In this document: positions 12,834-24,145 of the stretch, in pieces
How the letters are laid out: every line of letters begins with the position of its first letter
Position numbering within the stretch: position 1 is the first letter of the stretch
NCBI RefSeq assembly: GCF_020740795.1
Contig: NC_067282.1
Location: forward strand, 41,015,290-41,079,289
Direction of reading: 5' to 3'
DNA from: Apus apus
Taxonomy: Eukaryota; Chordata; Aves; Apodiformes; Apodidae
DNA: 64,000 nucleotides
Translations under genes and position numbers: made by a program
Notes under the pieces: model-generated
Databases searched by the model: none
What the model saw: the letters and a program-made list of their open reading frames with translations, nothing else
What the model was told of the DNA's origin: nothing

Positions 12834-13457
12834 ATGGTAGTGTATCTTGATTTCAGTAAAGCATTTGACACCATCTCCCACAGCATCCTCACAGCTAATC
12901 TGAGGAAGTGTGATCTGGATGATTGGGTAGTGAGGTGGATTGTGACCTGGTTGAAGGAAAGAAGTGAGAGAGTTGTGGTCAATGAGACAGAGACTACTGG
13001 GAGGTCTGTATCTACTGGAGTCCCTCAGGGGTCAGTACTGGGACCAGTACTATTCAATATAATAATCAACAAACTGGATGAGGGAACAAAGTGCATTGTC
13101 AGCAGCTTTGCTGATGACATTAAACTGGGTGGTGCAGTTGACACACCAGAGGGCTGTGCTGCCATTCAGAGAGACTTAGACAGGCTGGAGAGTTGGGCAG
13201 GGAGAAATGTAATGAAATATAAGGGCAAGTGTAGAGTCTTGCATCTGGGGAAGAACAACCTCATGTACCAGTACAGGTTGGGGGCTGACCTGCTGGAGAG
13301 CAGTGTAGGAGAAAGGGACTTGGGGGTCCTGGTGGACAGGAAGATGACCATGAGCCAACAATGTGCTAAGAAGGCCAATGGTATCGTGGGGCTATTAGAA
13401 AGGGTGTGGTTAGTAGGTCAAGCGAGATACTCCTCCCTCTCTACTCTGCCCTGGTGA
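12834..13457 (+). pseudogene. CR1 ORF2 reverse-transcriptase fragment (207 codons)
   Basis: This is the longest open frame in the window. It holds the palm of a LINE reverse transcriptase: [13 protein letters not shown] near its start (first catalytic aspartate), [14 protein letters not shown] in the middle, and the active-site box [10 protein letters not shown] with its two aspartates at about 13110-13138. The thumb region ([12 protein letters not shown]) follows. The N-terminal fingers are reduced by the internal deletion upstream, and the frame closes at 13457, where a frameshift moves the remaining C-terminal wording (VQCWAPQF) into another frame. The survival of this frame suggests a moderately young copy. 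It is not functional alone. Confidence 0.92.
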
Positions 13458-13960
13458 GGCTGCATCTGGAATATTGTGTCCAGTGCTGGGCCCCTCAGTT
13501 CAGGAAGGACAGGGAACTGCTTGAAAGAGTCCAGCACAGAGCCACAAAGATGATTAAGGGGGTGTAACATCTCCCTTATGAAGAAAGGCTGCGGGAGCTG
13601 GGTCTCTTTAGCTTGGAGAAGAGAAGACTGAGGGGCAACCTCATTAATGTTTATAAATATGTAAAGGGCAAGTGTCAGGAGGATGGATCCAGGCTCTTCT
13701 CAGTGATGCCCACTGATAAGACAAGGGGCAGTGGGTAAAAACTGGAGCATAGGAGTTTCCATGTAAATATAAGGAAAAGCTTTTTCACTGTGAGAGTGAC
13801 AGAGCACTGGAACAGGCTGCCCAGAGAGGTTGTGGAGTCTCCTTTGCTGGAGACATTCAAAACCCACCTGGACACACTTCTCTGCAACTTGTTCTAGGTG
13901 ATCCTGCTCTGTCAGGGGGATGGACTAGATGACCTTTCAAGGTCCCTTCCAACCCCTAAC

Positions 13961-13976
13961 ATTCTGTGATTCTGTG
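13961..13976 (+). repeat. CR1 tail octamers (ATTCTGTG)2
   Basis: Two ATTCTGTG units end the CR1 copy. This octamer microsatellite is the hallmark 3' terminus of CR1 in birds and takes the place of a poly(A) tail. Confidence 0.95.
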
Positions 13977-16900
13977 ATAATCTGAAAAATCAAAGTTTCC
14001 ATGATTTCTTAAATGTGAATTGAAAAGGTCTACTTTTAACCAATGCCAAGACCAGAGCAAAGTGAAGAACTACAATACATTGTACTGAAAAAGAGGTGAG
14101 AAGACACAGTGTGATAAATTAACCTAGTAGGTAAAAAAAAAAACAAAGCCCAGGAAAAAAAAAAAAATGTAATCATCACCTTTTCATTCTTGACACTCAA
14201 AATATGATTAAGTTCATGTTCTAATATATTTGTGTGGGAAGGCCTTGCATGAACTCAGATGTATGGAGGTCTATACATTTATAGGGTATCATGTTTTTAA
14301 AAGGATTGTTCTAATGTGACCTTTGCTTTCCACAGATGTCATCCTTCCTTTCACAATCATTTAAAAAATAGAAAAGCTTTACTGTTCGTCATGCTGCCTA
14401 AAAATCTCTACAGTAATGAGTTAGTTTCTTTTTAAAATCACACATCACCTACAGAATAGGTCAGTGAATTCTTATTACAGTATTGTATCAATAATGCTTT
14501 GAAAAAAGCCTTCTAAGCTCTCACATCCTTGATTGAACTTTTGATTTCTTTGTAAAATGAACAAATTTTCAAGCTTTGTAGTGGGACAACAGCACAAATT
14601 CAACTCTCCCAAAGTCATAATGTCATTTTTGAGTGATTTTTCTTAATGGATCTTTTTGTTGTGGTGATAAGACTTCACAATGTTATTCTTAATTACGATA
14701 CATCACCCTGAAGGAGCTAGCATTTTATGAGAAAGCCAGAAGAACATTTTTCTGTCCCATCAGTTGGATTCGCTTCTAAAACATGAGCACCATGCATTCA
14801 GCAAACCAGACTGGAGATGTCAGTGAGTGAAGTTGCCACTCTTCTACTTTTTCTGTTCATCTTTCTAAATCTCCACCACCCTCAGTTACTTTAATGATTG
14901 CCTGAAGTGTTCATTCATGTCAAGGCATGTTATTTACTTCCCATTATGGACGTGACATTACATGACTCCATTACAAATTGAGAGAAACATATTGCCTTCC
15001 AAAGTGTAAGTATTGCCCCATTATCTATGAATAGAAATGAGTGCTGGCACTAGATGGCAACTGCTTACAACAGATATTCTAAATGTTATGGGCAAAGTTT
15101 CATTTTTTATAATACAGCAGAGAAAGATAAAATACATCAAAAGTAGTCTGCTGAATGAATTTATCATTCACATTGTCAACTTATCAAGTTTAGTCACATA
15201 ATTCATAGGTTGATTATGTGGAAAGTCAATGATTCATACAGCTAAATATTTTCTAGTGGCTTTATGAATGATAGGGCTAATCAATATTGTACCCGAACAG
15301 AGTTAATCTCTAAGTGTTATTGCTAACAACCAAACCTTCAGAATCTTAACTTAAATAGGAACAAAATTAAGAGACTACACACTCACCACATGATTCTATG
15401 CATAAAACAGTAGCTAAAAGAAAGGCTGCTCGTTAATTTTAATAGAAAGCATAAATAACATTTTAATCCATTGAAATAACTGTCTAAGCTGATTTTATGG
15501 GGCATGGCACCATTAAAACACTATCAAAGTGGCAGGTGGATACCTCGTTTCAAGAGTATCTAAACTGGCATATTACTTCCAAATCTAAATGTATATAACC
15601 CACATTCTTCAATACATTTAAATTGTGATAGTGATTCTGATATATATATAGACAGCATACAGAAACTGGGGAAAAAATAATTTAGTATAAAGGTAGGTAG
15701 ATATTTCCATGGGTTATATCTAAAAAAGAAAATTTTGATTTTGTTGTCAATGTCCCTGGTGACATACATGGAAACTCTCTCCATGAAGATGATATAGTGG
15801 TCTTCAGTGGTCCACCCAGTAGCCTTCTACATGCTTCTGTAACTTCAAATGTGCAGAAGCAATGAAGAAATAGAAAGTTCATTATTGCTGTGGAACTCAG
15901 TACCTCAGATACCAAAGGAAGCAGTTCTTATAAAGAAGTTGATGAAATTAACTGTTTAGCCAATTGAGAAAAAAGAAGCATTTTCCTAACTACAGGATGT
16001 TTATTTTTGGAAGATTTACCACTTATTTCTTCTTCTGAGGCATGCATTTTGTCCAGTGACTATAAATTGGTCTACAATATGTAGCCCAAATGTAACTTTT
16101 AGCTATCCTAATTTAGGAATAATACATTTCATAGTCTGTCTACCAAGCTGATCTATATAAATTTTACCAAATTGCAATTAAGTTGTAAGAAATTATTTTT
16201 AAAAACACTAAGAATTAAATAAATTCAAAGCACATCTTTTTGCATTGCTGGTCAAAATAGCAACAAGCGATGCCAATAACCTCCTGCCAAAAAGAAGTGA
16301 AATTCCAGAGCTTCTTTGATCCTGTATCTCATTTGAAAAAAAACAAAAACAAAACCCAAACCTGCAAATACTCAGTATTCAGGTCAGTTTAGATGTTACT
16401 GTGACTGGTGTATCAAAACCAACTCTTAATTAAATCCATAGAATGATCAAACAGAAGGAATAAACAGAAGAACCTCTGAAGACAAAATAAGCGCAATAAT
16501 GATTCAGAGAGAGTTTCTTGCACAATAAACTGTAAAAATAAAGAATAAGAATGGTAAAATGGAGAATTACAAGCATAAGTCCTCACATTTCAAAAATGAA
16601 TGCAGTCAAAGCTGGCATGGTTCCAAAATCTGCAAAATATTTATTATTTAGGTTCGTCTTCCTCTTTTATAATTAATTCACAATTAAACAAGTTGTAATT
16701 ATAATTCAGATACTGGCAAAATACATTCTATGGTGTTAACCATTGATAGATTTGTAAACAAAAGCAGCTGGACTGGAATTTCTTCAAGGAACTATTTACA
16801 TGCCAACAGTTTATCAAACTGAAAGTCTGTAGAAAAATCTACACATGGGCATTATGTTAACAACGATAGTAACGATGATTCATATTCTTAGTCTTAGCTG

Positions 16901-19900
16901 CTTTGTATTGCTACAGCTGTAAAAGAATAAAACCTGGAAGGAAAAAGGATAAGAAGGCAGGCCTAGGGTTTTACTCCCCTGCCTCCTTTCAAGGTTAGAA
17001 CATTTGTACTGGAAATCATTATTAACAATAGGGTCATTGGCCAAGATTCTTTCACCTCTAGAGGCCAGACTTGTGGAGGTATGTAACTGATGCAGGATGC
17101 AACTAAGCACTTCTTGGGATATTACAAAAGCACAAGCACCCACTGAAATTTTAAATGGATATCCATGCAGTTTGGATATCCCTGTACATTCCAAGGCATA
17201 TGTTTTTTTACAAAATAAGTATGAAAGTGTTTATTAAATATCCTTATTTCTTCAATGCCAGAAAAGTTTAGCAACTGCTTTAAAAAATTCTACCTGTTAA
17301 ATTCCTACTAGGTATTCTTAATTTCACACCATTACCCAGGTCTCAGGATTTTAAGGGGATCGCATCCTGCAGAAAAGTATGGACATTTTCCTATGAGCAG
17401 TCACTTGTGACCCTTTTGGAAATTACGGATACACAGCTATATCTCACTAGATTGTCTCAAGAGTTCAAAACAGGACCCTAAGTTCAGCATATGTATTTGA
17501 ACATAAACACACACAAAAAGAATAAATGAATGAAAAATATTTTAACCACATGAGTGATAATAATAAAAAAGAATAAAATCTGGAGATGGGAGGATGCATG
17601 AACTCAGGATATAAAAAATTCTGTTCATTTCAGGAGAAATTCAGGAGAAAGTGGCACCACCTCTGTAAACTCAACTCATATTAACACTAAAACATCTTCT
17701 ACATCAGTAATTCTGTCTCTGGAGGATCTTCATTTTAAAGAGAGCTAGTGGTATGTTAAAAGAAGTTGCAAGTTGGAGGATCCCATTCCTTACTGAGAGT
17801 GAAGGATCCCTTCACTCATCATTCAGAAACACTGAAACACAGTTAATTAGGAACATGTCCACCTAGGAGAAAGATAAATTATCAGCCTCGTTTGAGCCTC
17901 AGGAGATAGAGTGAAAGTTACCCATTTCAAACACAAGCAGGTTAGGAATGGATCTTTCTTCTTTTTCCCTCCCAGATAAGCATTCTTCAGGTGAGTAGCT
18001 GAATAATGGGGCAGCTGGTGGAGTAGAATCTGGAAATAGGAAAGTACATTTCACATGGCAGCACGTGCAGGGGATTAGAGCTAAATGGGGACAAAGAAAT
18101 TTGAATATGACTGGGGATTAAGAGTGGTTTGTGGTACAGTATGACTGAGCAGTCGTGTCTGGGTATTATACCAAAGAAAGATATATACTGATAAATTAAA
18201 TGTGATCCCTAAAGTTCAAAAGCCCTATGTCCAAATAGTATAGAGGAATCTTTCTATAAGATGCCTCCTCACGCTCCAGAGTGAAGCTGGCTATTGGGTT
18301 GGCCTGACCCATTCCAGCTGCTGTACCACCCTCAGATTCATCTGCAGCAGAGCTACTTGGCATGTGCCACCACTTGGCCATCGGCCATTCTAACAACACA
18401 GCAGTATGAATGATCTATTTCCATTACTTGAAAATTTCTCACTTCAAATTTCTGTTATAACTGATTAAAAGAATAATTCCAAGTTTTTTGTTTGGTTGGG
18501 GTGCTTTTTATGGCTGTGGGTTGTTGCCGTTTTTTGTGTTTTGTTAAGATCAAAGGAGGACCATGGTATATAATCTGCATCATCCCCTGGGTTGTCCTAC
18601 TGTGCACGTTCAGGGGGATGGCCTTGCATAGGTAATGAACACTTTTCATGTCCTGAAAAACCAGTTTATTGAATATATGAAGGACAGAGTTTTGCACGTG
18701 ATCAGTAAAATCAGTGTATTCTGGCAGCACAAGACATAAGCAAAACCTTCTATACATCGACACTCTGCTTCTTTGCACATGTTGGATTTATTGCATATGT
18801 GCAGACGAACAACAAGGGATGTGTGGTTAGCAGGTAAAGCAGCAACTGAGAGAAAATTGGCACACAGGATCAGCTGTGGTTGCTACTAAAATGATTCACT
18901 CAGTCCTTACTAGCTCCTGCTCTGCCTTTGAGAAGGAGGCTGACTTTCAGCCACATAGATACTTCCATTAAGCTCTCTGTGGTCTGCAGACTGGGGATTC
19001 CTAGCTATTGCACTGCTAAAGCAAAATCCAATATGACAAGCCAAATAACATTTGAAACGTGTATTTTGGAAAACATATCAATTAGGGGAAAAAAAGCATG
19101 AAAACAATATCATTGAATTAAAGAGTAAAATGGATAGGAAATGGTGGAACCTGAACACTTCCATTTTTACCTTCATTCCTGTTAGACTTCACTCGTCATA
19201 TACAGTGATAGAAGAATGGGACTAAAATCAAAGATGAAAGCAGCTCCTTCTACCCTGAACGGAACAATATTTTTTTTTAAAAATAAATCTTTAACACTGA
19301 AAACTCTTTGCAGTGCACAAAAGCAAACTGCAAAGATGTCCCCTGGTACTAATGTTCTTGTTTGCCAGAAGCTCATTTGCCATGGCCAAATGCTTGCTGA
19401 TTCAAATAAAAGCAACTCACCAACAATTCACACAATAATTTAAATTGAACTTGGCCAGTTTAGATTAGAAAAGAAATTACTTAAATTGAAAAAGGAATAA
19501 ACCTTGCTCAAAATACAGTTTGCTCTTTCTGCCCCAAATTAAATACAAAGGAATGATATAGTGGCACTCTCTTTAATGACCACCGCTTAGAAGAATATGC
19601 AGTGTTTGTTAAGAGACTGAAGTATTTTTAAACTTGAATATAACATACAACTACAGGCTGTTAGTAAAATGCATTGTACGACTCATCTACCCATGCAAGC
19701 ATAATAGGAGGTTCCAGGGTCAGTAGAGTCTTAAAGTAAGTGCCTGCTATTGTTCTCATGATAAAATACACTCTTCATACAGTTCCAAATAACATCTCTA
19801 TCTATGCTGATAGTGGATTAGTAAATAAAATGGAAAAGCAGTCACTATTATCATTATCTGCCTCCCCTCAAGTAACACCTGGCAGTTAATAAAAAGGAAA

Positions 19901-20840
19901 AACTCAATAATTTAATTATTATTATTCATTTCAGCATCATATATAAAAAGAAAATGAAGTATGGCAAAGCATGATATCCCTGATACTGTTAATTGACCAT
20001 TTTATTAGACATCACTCAGTCCCTTCTTGGCCTGGTCAAAAGCCTCACTCAAGACAAAGCCACACCTACCAGTTCTGTTTTTCCAGTTCCACCTGAAATG
20101 TGAACCTCAAAAGGGTTTATCTGGACTTTTGAAGGAAATGCATTGCAGAACCAGCAGTTCCAGTCAGTGTTTCCATTGCTGATTGCTATGGTGCAAGGAG
20201 GGAAGGACCACACTATGACATGATGCAATTGTTCCATTTCTAGTACTGGGTGAAGGGACAATTTAGAGCCACCACCTTTCTGCTGCAAAAGTGGCAGCAA
20301 GGTGCTAGTGGGAAGCTGGTGGTGGGATATTTTTCTAGGCCCCTAGGATTGCATGTTCTCACCATGGCACTAAGAGCAGTGACATTTCCACCAGTTGCCA
20401 GCCCTAGGCTTGTACAGATCACCAACTGCTAAGGGCCCTAGGGTCAACATTGTGAGTGGCAAAATGTAGATTATATCTTATTGCATTACTAGGTTCCACC
20501 AGGAAAAGAAGCTCCTTTAGGAGCTTGAGGGCACACTACAAGCACAGATGCATGGCAAATTCAAGTCACAGAGGCCCCTTTGTGCACATAAAATTGCTAA
20601 TGTAGACACTCCTCTAGTGTGCTTTGAAATCCAGAATCTACAGGATGCTCAGGGCTGTCCACTTCTGAAGTCAAGTGGTAGGAATGCTTTCCCAAAACCG
20701 TGTGGAGTGGGGATTCAGGTTGCTTCCTACTGTCAGTGGGTTCACATTCCCTCTATGGGTAGAGTGCTGACACTAAACAGCTACAGCGTGATGTGTATAG
20801 GGAAAAAGGAAGTCCTCAACTTACTACTAAAAGGAACAGA
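13977..20840. other. Unique AT-rich DNA, no gene seen
   Basis: No transposon was recognised and no open frame has motifs. The longest frame is 104 codons at 16880-17194 on the minus strand and looks like chance. Between about 15130 and 15560 there are several TAAT, GATTAT and ATCAAAG-type words, which could be a conserved non-coding element but cannot be supported without alignment. From about 20030 to 20840 the GC content rises without a recognisable repeat or gene. Confidence 0.45.
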
Positions 20841-20855
20841 AGCAAAAAGAGAACA
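20841..20855. repeat. Target-site duplication, left copy
   Basis: AGCAAAAAGAGAACA, found again exactly at 21408-21422 on the other side of the CR1 copy at 20856-21407. Confidence 0.85.
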
Positions 20856-21407
20856 GGAATCACAGAATCCTAGAAGTTGGAAGGGACCTCGAAAGATCAT
20901 CTAGTCCAACCCCCCTGCCAGAGCAGGGTCACCTAGAGTACATCACACAGGAACTTGTCCAGGCAGGTTTTGAATGTCTCCAGAGAAGGAGACTCCACAA
21001 CCTCTCTGGGCAGCCTGTGCTAGTGCTCTGTCACTCTCACAGGAAGTAAGTTCTTCCCGATATTCACATGGAATCTCCTATGCTCCAGTTTGCATCCACT
21101 GCCCCTTGTCCTATCACTGGTCATCACTGAAAAAAGCCAGGCTCCATCCTCCTGACACTCACCCTTAACATATTCGTAAACATTGATGAGGTCGCCCCTC
21201 AGTCTCCTTTCCTCCAAGCTAAAGAGACCCAGCTCCCTCAGCCTTTCCTCATAAGGGAGATGTTCCACTCCCTTAATCATCTTTGTGGCTCTGTGCTGGA
21301 CTCTTTGAAGCAGTTCCCTGTCCTCCTTGAACTGAGGGGCCCAGAACTGGACACAATATTCCAGATGCAGCCTCACCAAGGCAGGATAGAGGGGGAGAAG
21401 GAGGAGG
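20856..21407 (-). mobile_element. CR1 LINE, 5'-truncated, with intact target-site duplication
   Basis: This minus-oriented CR1 3' end of about 550 bp has a short octamer tail at 20857-20870 (antisense CACAGAAT). The body carries the ORF2 C-terminus in an open frame of 130 codons at 21020-21412 ([40 protein letters not shown]). It is bounded by identical 15-bp direct repeats. Its sequence is very close to the copies at 806-1428 and 13400-13976. The preserved frame and perfect duplication suggest that it is among the youngest insertions in the window. Confidence 0.96.
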
Positions 21408-21422
21408 AGCAAAAAGAGAACA
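21408..21422. repeat. Target-site duplication, right copy
   Basis: Exact 15/15 match to 20841-20855. Confidence 0.85.
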
Positions 21423-22841
21423 TGAGCAAAAGCGCATTCTTGAGCTTAGTAGTAAGGCATATGGGGTAGTGTACCCTCAGGCTGTGGAAATGGTTGTGAT
21501 TGGCAGCTTTATATTTCCTTCATTTCAATGATCCTGCTTGGTTATGCAGCAAGATTTCTGAGCACACTGCATCATGTTGTCACCTTAGATTTTGGCTCCC
21601 AAAAAGAGGTTATGCTGGAGCTATGCATCTAGGTTATGTACCTCAAAAAGGCAAGTTATTTATTACTGTTTTAAACTAGGCATGTGGACACTGATGTAGT
21701 TTCTTTTTTAGGAATTGTGAATTCTGAAACCCATGGATTACTTCTTTACTATAATACTTTTCATTTACCTTTTTTCTCCGTGTCTGTCTACATCTTACTT
21801 TCACTTTTCACAGTGGTTTTGTCTTCAACCCTTAATTCTTCACTTGAGTCTTATCTTCTTACCAGGTGCCACGTATACACTTAAGAGTGTTGTAGAAGTT
21901 TGAGTGAGAGGCAGATAGGATAAGATCTCACCTGGAAGAAAATGCGAATTAGAGCTTTTTTTTTGCTATCATTTACTACGTCTGTAAGTTCTGTGTAAGG
22001 TGGCCTGTCAACTTGTTCAGCTTCTGCCACTGAAATGGTTTTGAAGGGTCATACTGGCATCTGTTTCCCAGAGGTGTGCTTCTTATTGATCAGCTCACAA
22101 AGAAGGCAATACTTTATCTCTGTCCTGTTCAATTGTTAAATTGAGTTCAGATTGCTCAAGAGATCTATGTGGAAACTTATTTCTGGCTTCCCATCACTTA
22201 AAAGCCAGATTCTGAAGCATCAGTTTGGTCACAGAGAACAGAAGTCAAATGGTTATTAGTTGCTTCTGAAGGAACTGAAAACAATGGCTGCTTGCCCAGC
22301 AGCCTGCCAAATTAATTTGTTTGCTGCATGTATATCTTACCAGATATTTCTAAAAAGTATCTTTAGAATCCAGTTTTTCCTTATTGTGTCACTGTTTACT
22401 TCCATTTCACAGCTGCAGTCTCCTCTTTTCTACCATCCTTATGTTCCAGTCAAAATTCTCTTGCAGCCTCCTTTTTTCAGCCTGCTTTACTAACCAAAAG
22501 ATTCCTTCTCTTCTCTCTACTTTGCATTTCTCCCAGAAATTGGCACATCCAACACAAACATGCTTTTTTACCTACAAAGTCCTTCAGAGCCCTAGCTTAT
22601 TACACTTGTACTATGATACAACTTCACAGAGTGAAGCCCAAAGATACTCCTTTTGTCTCTTCAGTTTTAAAACATTAATTTTAGCTTTTTTATACCTCAG
22701 GTTCCCAACCTGCATGATAATACCTACTTGACAGAGAAGCCAACAAGCCAAATGAACTTTTTCAAAGTCCTCTGTTTGTTAGATCTATAGCATTTCAAAA
22801 TGGTTGCCTTGAAGTACAAATCCGTTTCAAGACAGGAATAT
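21423..22841. other. Unique DNA with a short ancient-repeat remnant
   Basis: No gene was recognised. The frame at 22384-22731 (115 codons) is pyrimidine-rich and looks like chance. A fragment resembling a MIR-type 3' end lies at 22694-22738. Confidence 0.45.
22694..22738. repeat. MIR/L3-like ancient repeat fragment
   Basis: The wording 'CCTCAGGTTCCCAACCTG' followed by 'GATAATACCTACTTGACAGAG' resembles the conserved tail region of ancient amniote MIR/L3-type repeats (CCTCAGTTTCC...GATAATACCTACCT). It is short, so the assignment is tentative. Confidence 0.45.
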
Positions 22842-23370
22842 CATAGAATCATAGAATGACAGGTTGCAAAGGACCTCAAGGATCATCTGGTCCACCCCTT
22901 CAAGGTACTACCACGTTCATATAAGATGGCTCAGCACCCTGTCAAGCTGAGACTTAGAAATGTCCAATGTGGGGGAATCTACCACTTCCCTTGGGACACT
23001 ATTCCAATGTTTAATTGTCCTCACAGGGAGAAATTTACCTCTTGTGTCCAATCAGAATCTCCCCAGGAGGAACTTGTGTCCATTACCTCTTGTGTTTTCC
23101 ATCTGACTACTTGTAAATAGGGTCTCCATCTTCTTGGTAGACACCCTTTAAGTACTGGAACATGGTAATAAGGTCTCCCCAAAGCCTTTTCTCCTCAACG
23201 TTGAACAAACCCAGTTTTCTCATCTTCTCCTCGTATGGCAGGTTCTCCAATCCTCGGATCATCCTTGTGGCCCTTCTCTGCACCCTCTCCAGCCTGTCCA
23301 CATCCTTTTTGTAGAGAGGGGACCAAAACTGAACGCAATACTCCAGGTGTGGTCTGAGAAGAGTAGAGCC
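22842..23370 (-). mobile_element. CR1 LINE 3' end (second subfamily, octamer ATTCTATG)
   Basis: This minus-oriented copy has the tail CATAGAATCATAGAAT at 22842-22857. The body encodes the ORF2 C-terminus in a frame at 23107-23391 ([37 protein letters not shown]). A possible 7-bp target-site duplication GGAATAT lies at 22835-22841 and 23371-23377. The stretch 22925-23356 is almost identical to 32411-32844 in inverted orientation, while the tail portions of the two copies differ clearly. Confidence 0.95.
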
Positions 23371-23963
23371 GGAATATAGATATAGAAACATATATTTATA
23401 GTGTTTGCATTTGCAGTAATAAATAAAGGAGATGTATTTTAAAAGGAGGATCTATTACAGGCTGTAATTTGCAGTATTACCATAGACTGTCTGGCCTGTG
23501 TACCCAATAAAAAATGAATGGGAAAGTTCCAGTAACTTTCTTTATCCCCCAATACTGTTATTTTTGTCATTAGACGTGTTATTTGCTCACTTTGCCTTTT
23601 ATTTCTTTATTGCCTGAAAACTGGTCTGAGAACTGATTCACAAACTTGCTACAGCTTCCATCCTTACTATTTAAATTAACTATAACTGCACTAGAATAGG
23701 GGCTTTTTTTTTTTTTTTTTAATTCTCTCTGTATTCACATTCTGTATCTTCTTTCAGATCTTGCTGTAAGTGCAGCTCATTCTTCTGGCTTCCTGATATG
23801 GAAGATCAAAAGGCTATGAAACCTTAAACATATCACAAGATTTCCTATTCTAGATCTGATAACTGCTATTTATAGGAAAAAAAAAAAAAAATTGGCTCCT
23901 TTCTAAACTGGGCACAAAAAGTGTTATGCCTACAAGGGCATCATAGTTTTAAGTTTTGTAATT
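23371..23963. other. Unique AT-rich spacer
   Basis: No gene seen. A T17 run lies at 23704-23720 and an A15 run at 23877-23891. Confidence 0.5.
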
Positions 23964-24145
23964 CTAGAATAGTAAAAACCTGAGGTTGGAAGGTACCTCT
24001 GAAGGTCAGCTAAGCTTATCTGCTTTGGACTGGGCAAAGTTAGATCAGGTTTCTCAGGTCCTTGCTCAACTCAGGTTTGAAAATGTCTGAAGATGGAGAT
24101 AGCCGAACTTTGGGAAAACTGTTCAAGTGCTTCATCACTCTCTTT
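23964..24145 (-). mobile_element. Short, old CR1 3'-end fragment
   Basis: Antisense CR1 3' UTR wording can be read: CCTGAGGTTGGAAGGTACCT, GCTCAACTCAGGTTTGAAAA, then TGTTCAAGTGCTTCATCACTCTC. The tail is reduced to 'TTCTAGAAT'. The copy is heavily diverged and truncated at a T-rich run near 24146. Confidence 0.75.

Larger units (their letters stand above)
10960..13976 (+). mobile_element. Longest CR1 LINE copy in the window (ORF1, EN, RT, 3' end; internal deletion)
   Basis: This copy keeps the order expected of a nearly complete CR1: an ORF1 remnant with the esterase-like C-terminus (10960-11735), an apurinic-type endonuclease (about 11870-12660), the reverse transcriptase (about 12700-13457) and the 3' UTR ending in two ATTCTGTG octamers at 13961-13976. 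CR1 elements are about 4.5 kb when complete and this copy is about 3.0 kb. The missing part lies near 12700, where endonuclease sequence runs straight into reverse-transcriptase sequence that normally lies several hundred bases further on, so the N-terminal RT region is gone. Stops and frameshifts occur throughout. The left boundary is approximate. Confidence 0.93.

Noticed and set aside
16880..17194. 104-codon minus frame
   Set aside because: No recognisable motif, ordinary composition, and no splice sites bounding it.
22384..22731. 115-codon plus frame
   Set aside because: The segment is pyrimidine-rich, which favours long S/F/L frames by chance, and its end overlaps an ancient repeat relic.
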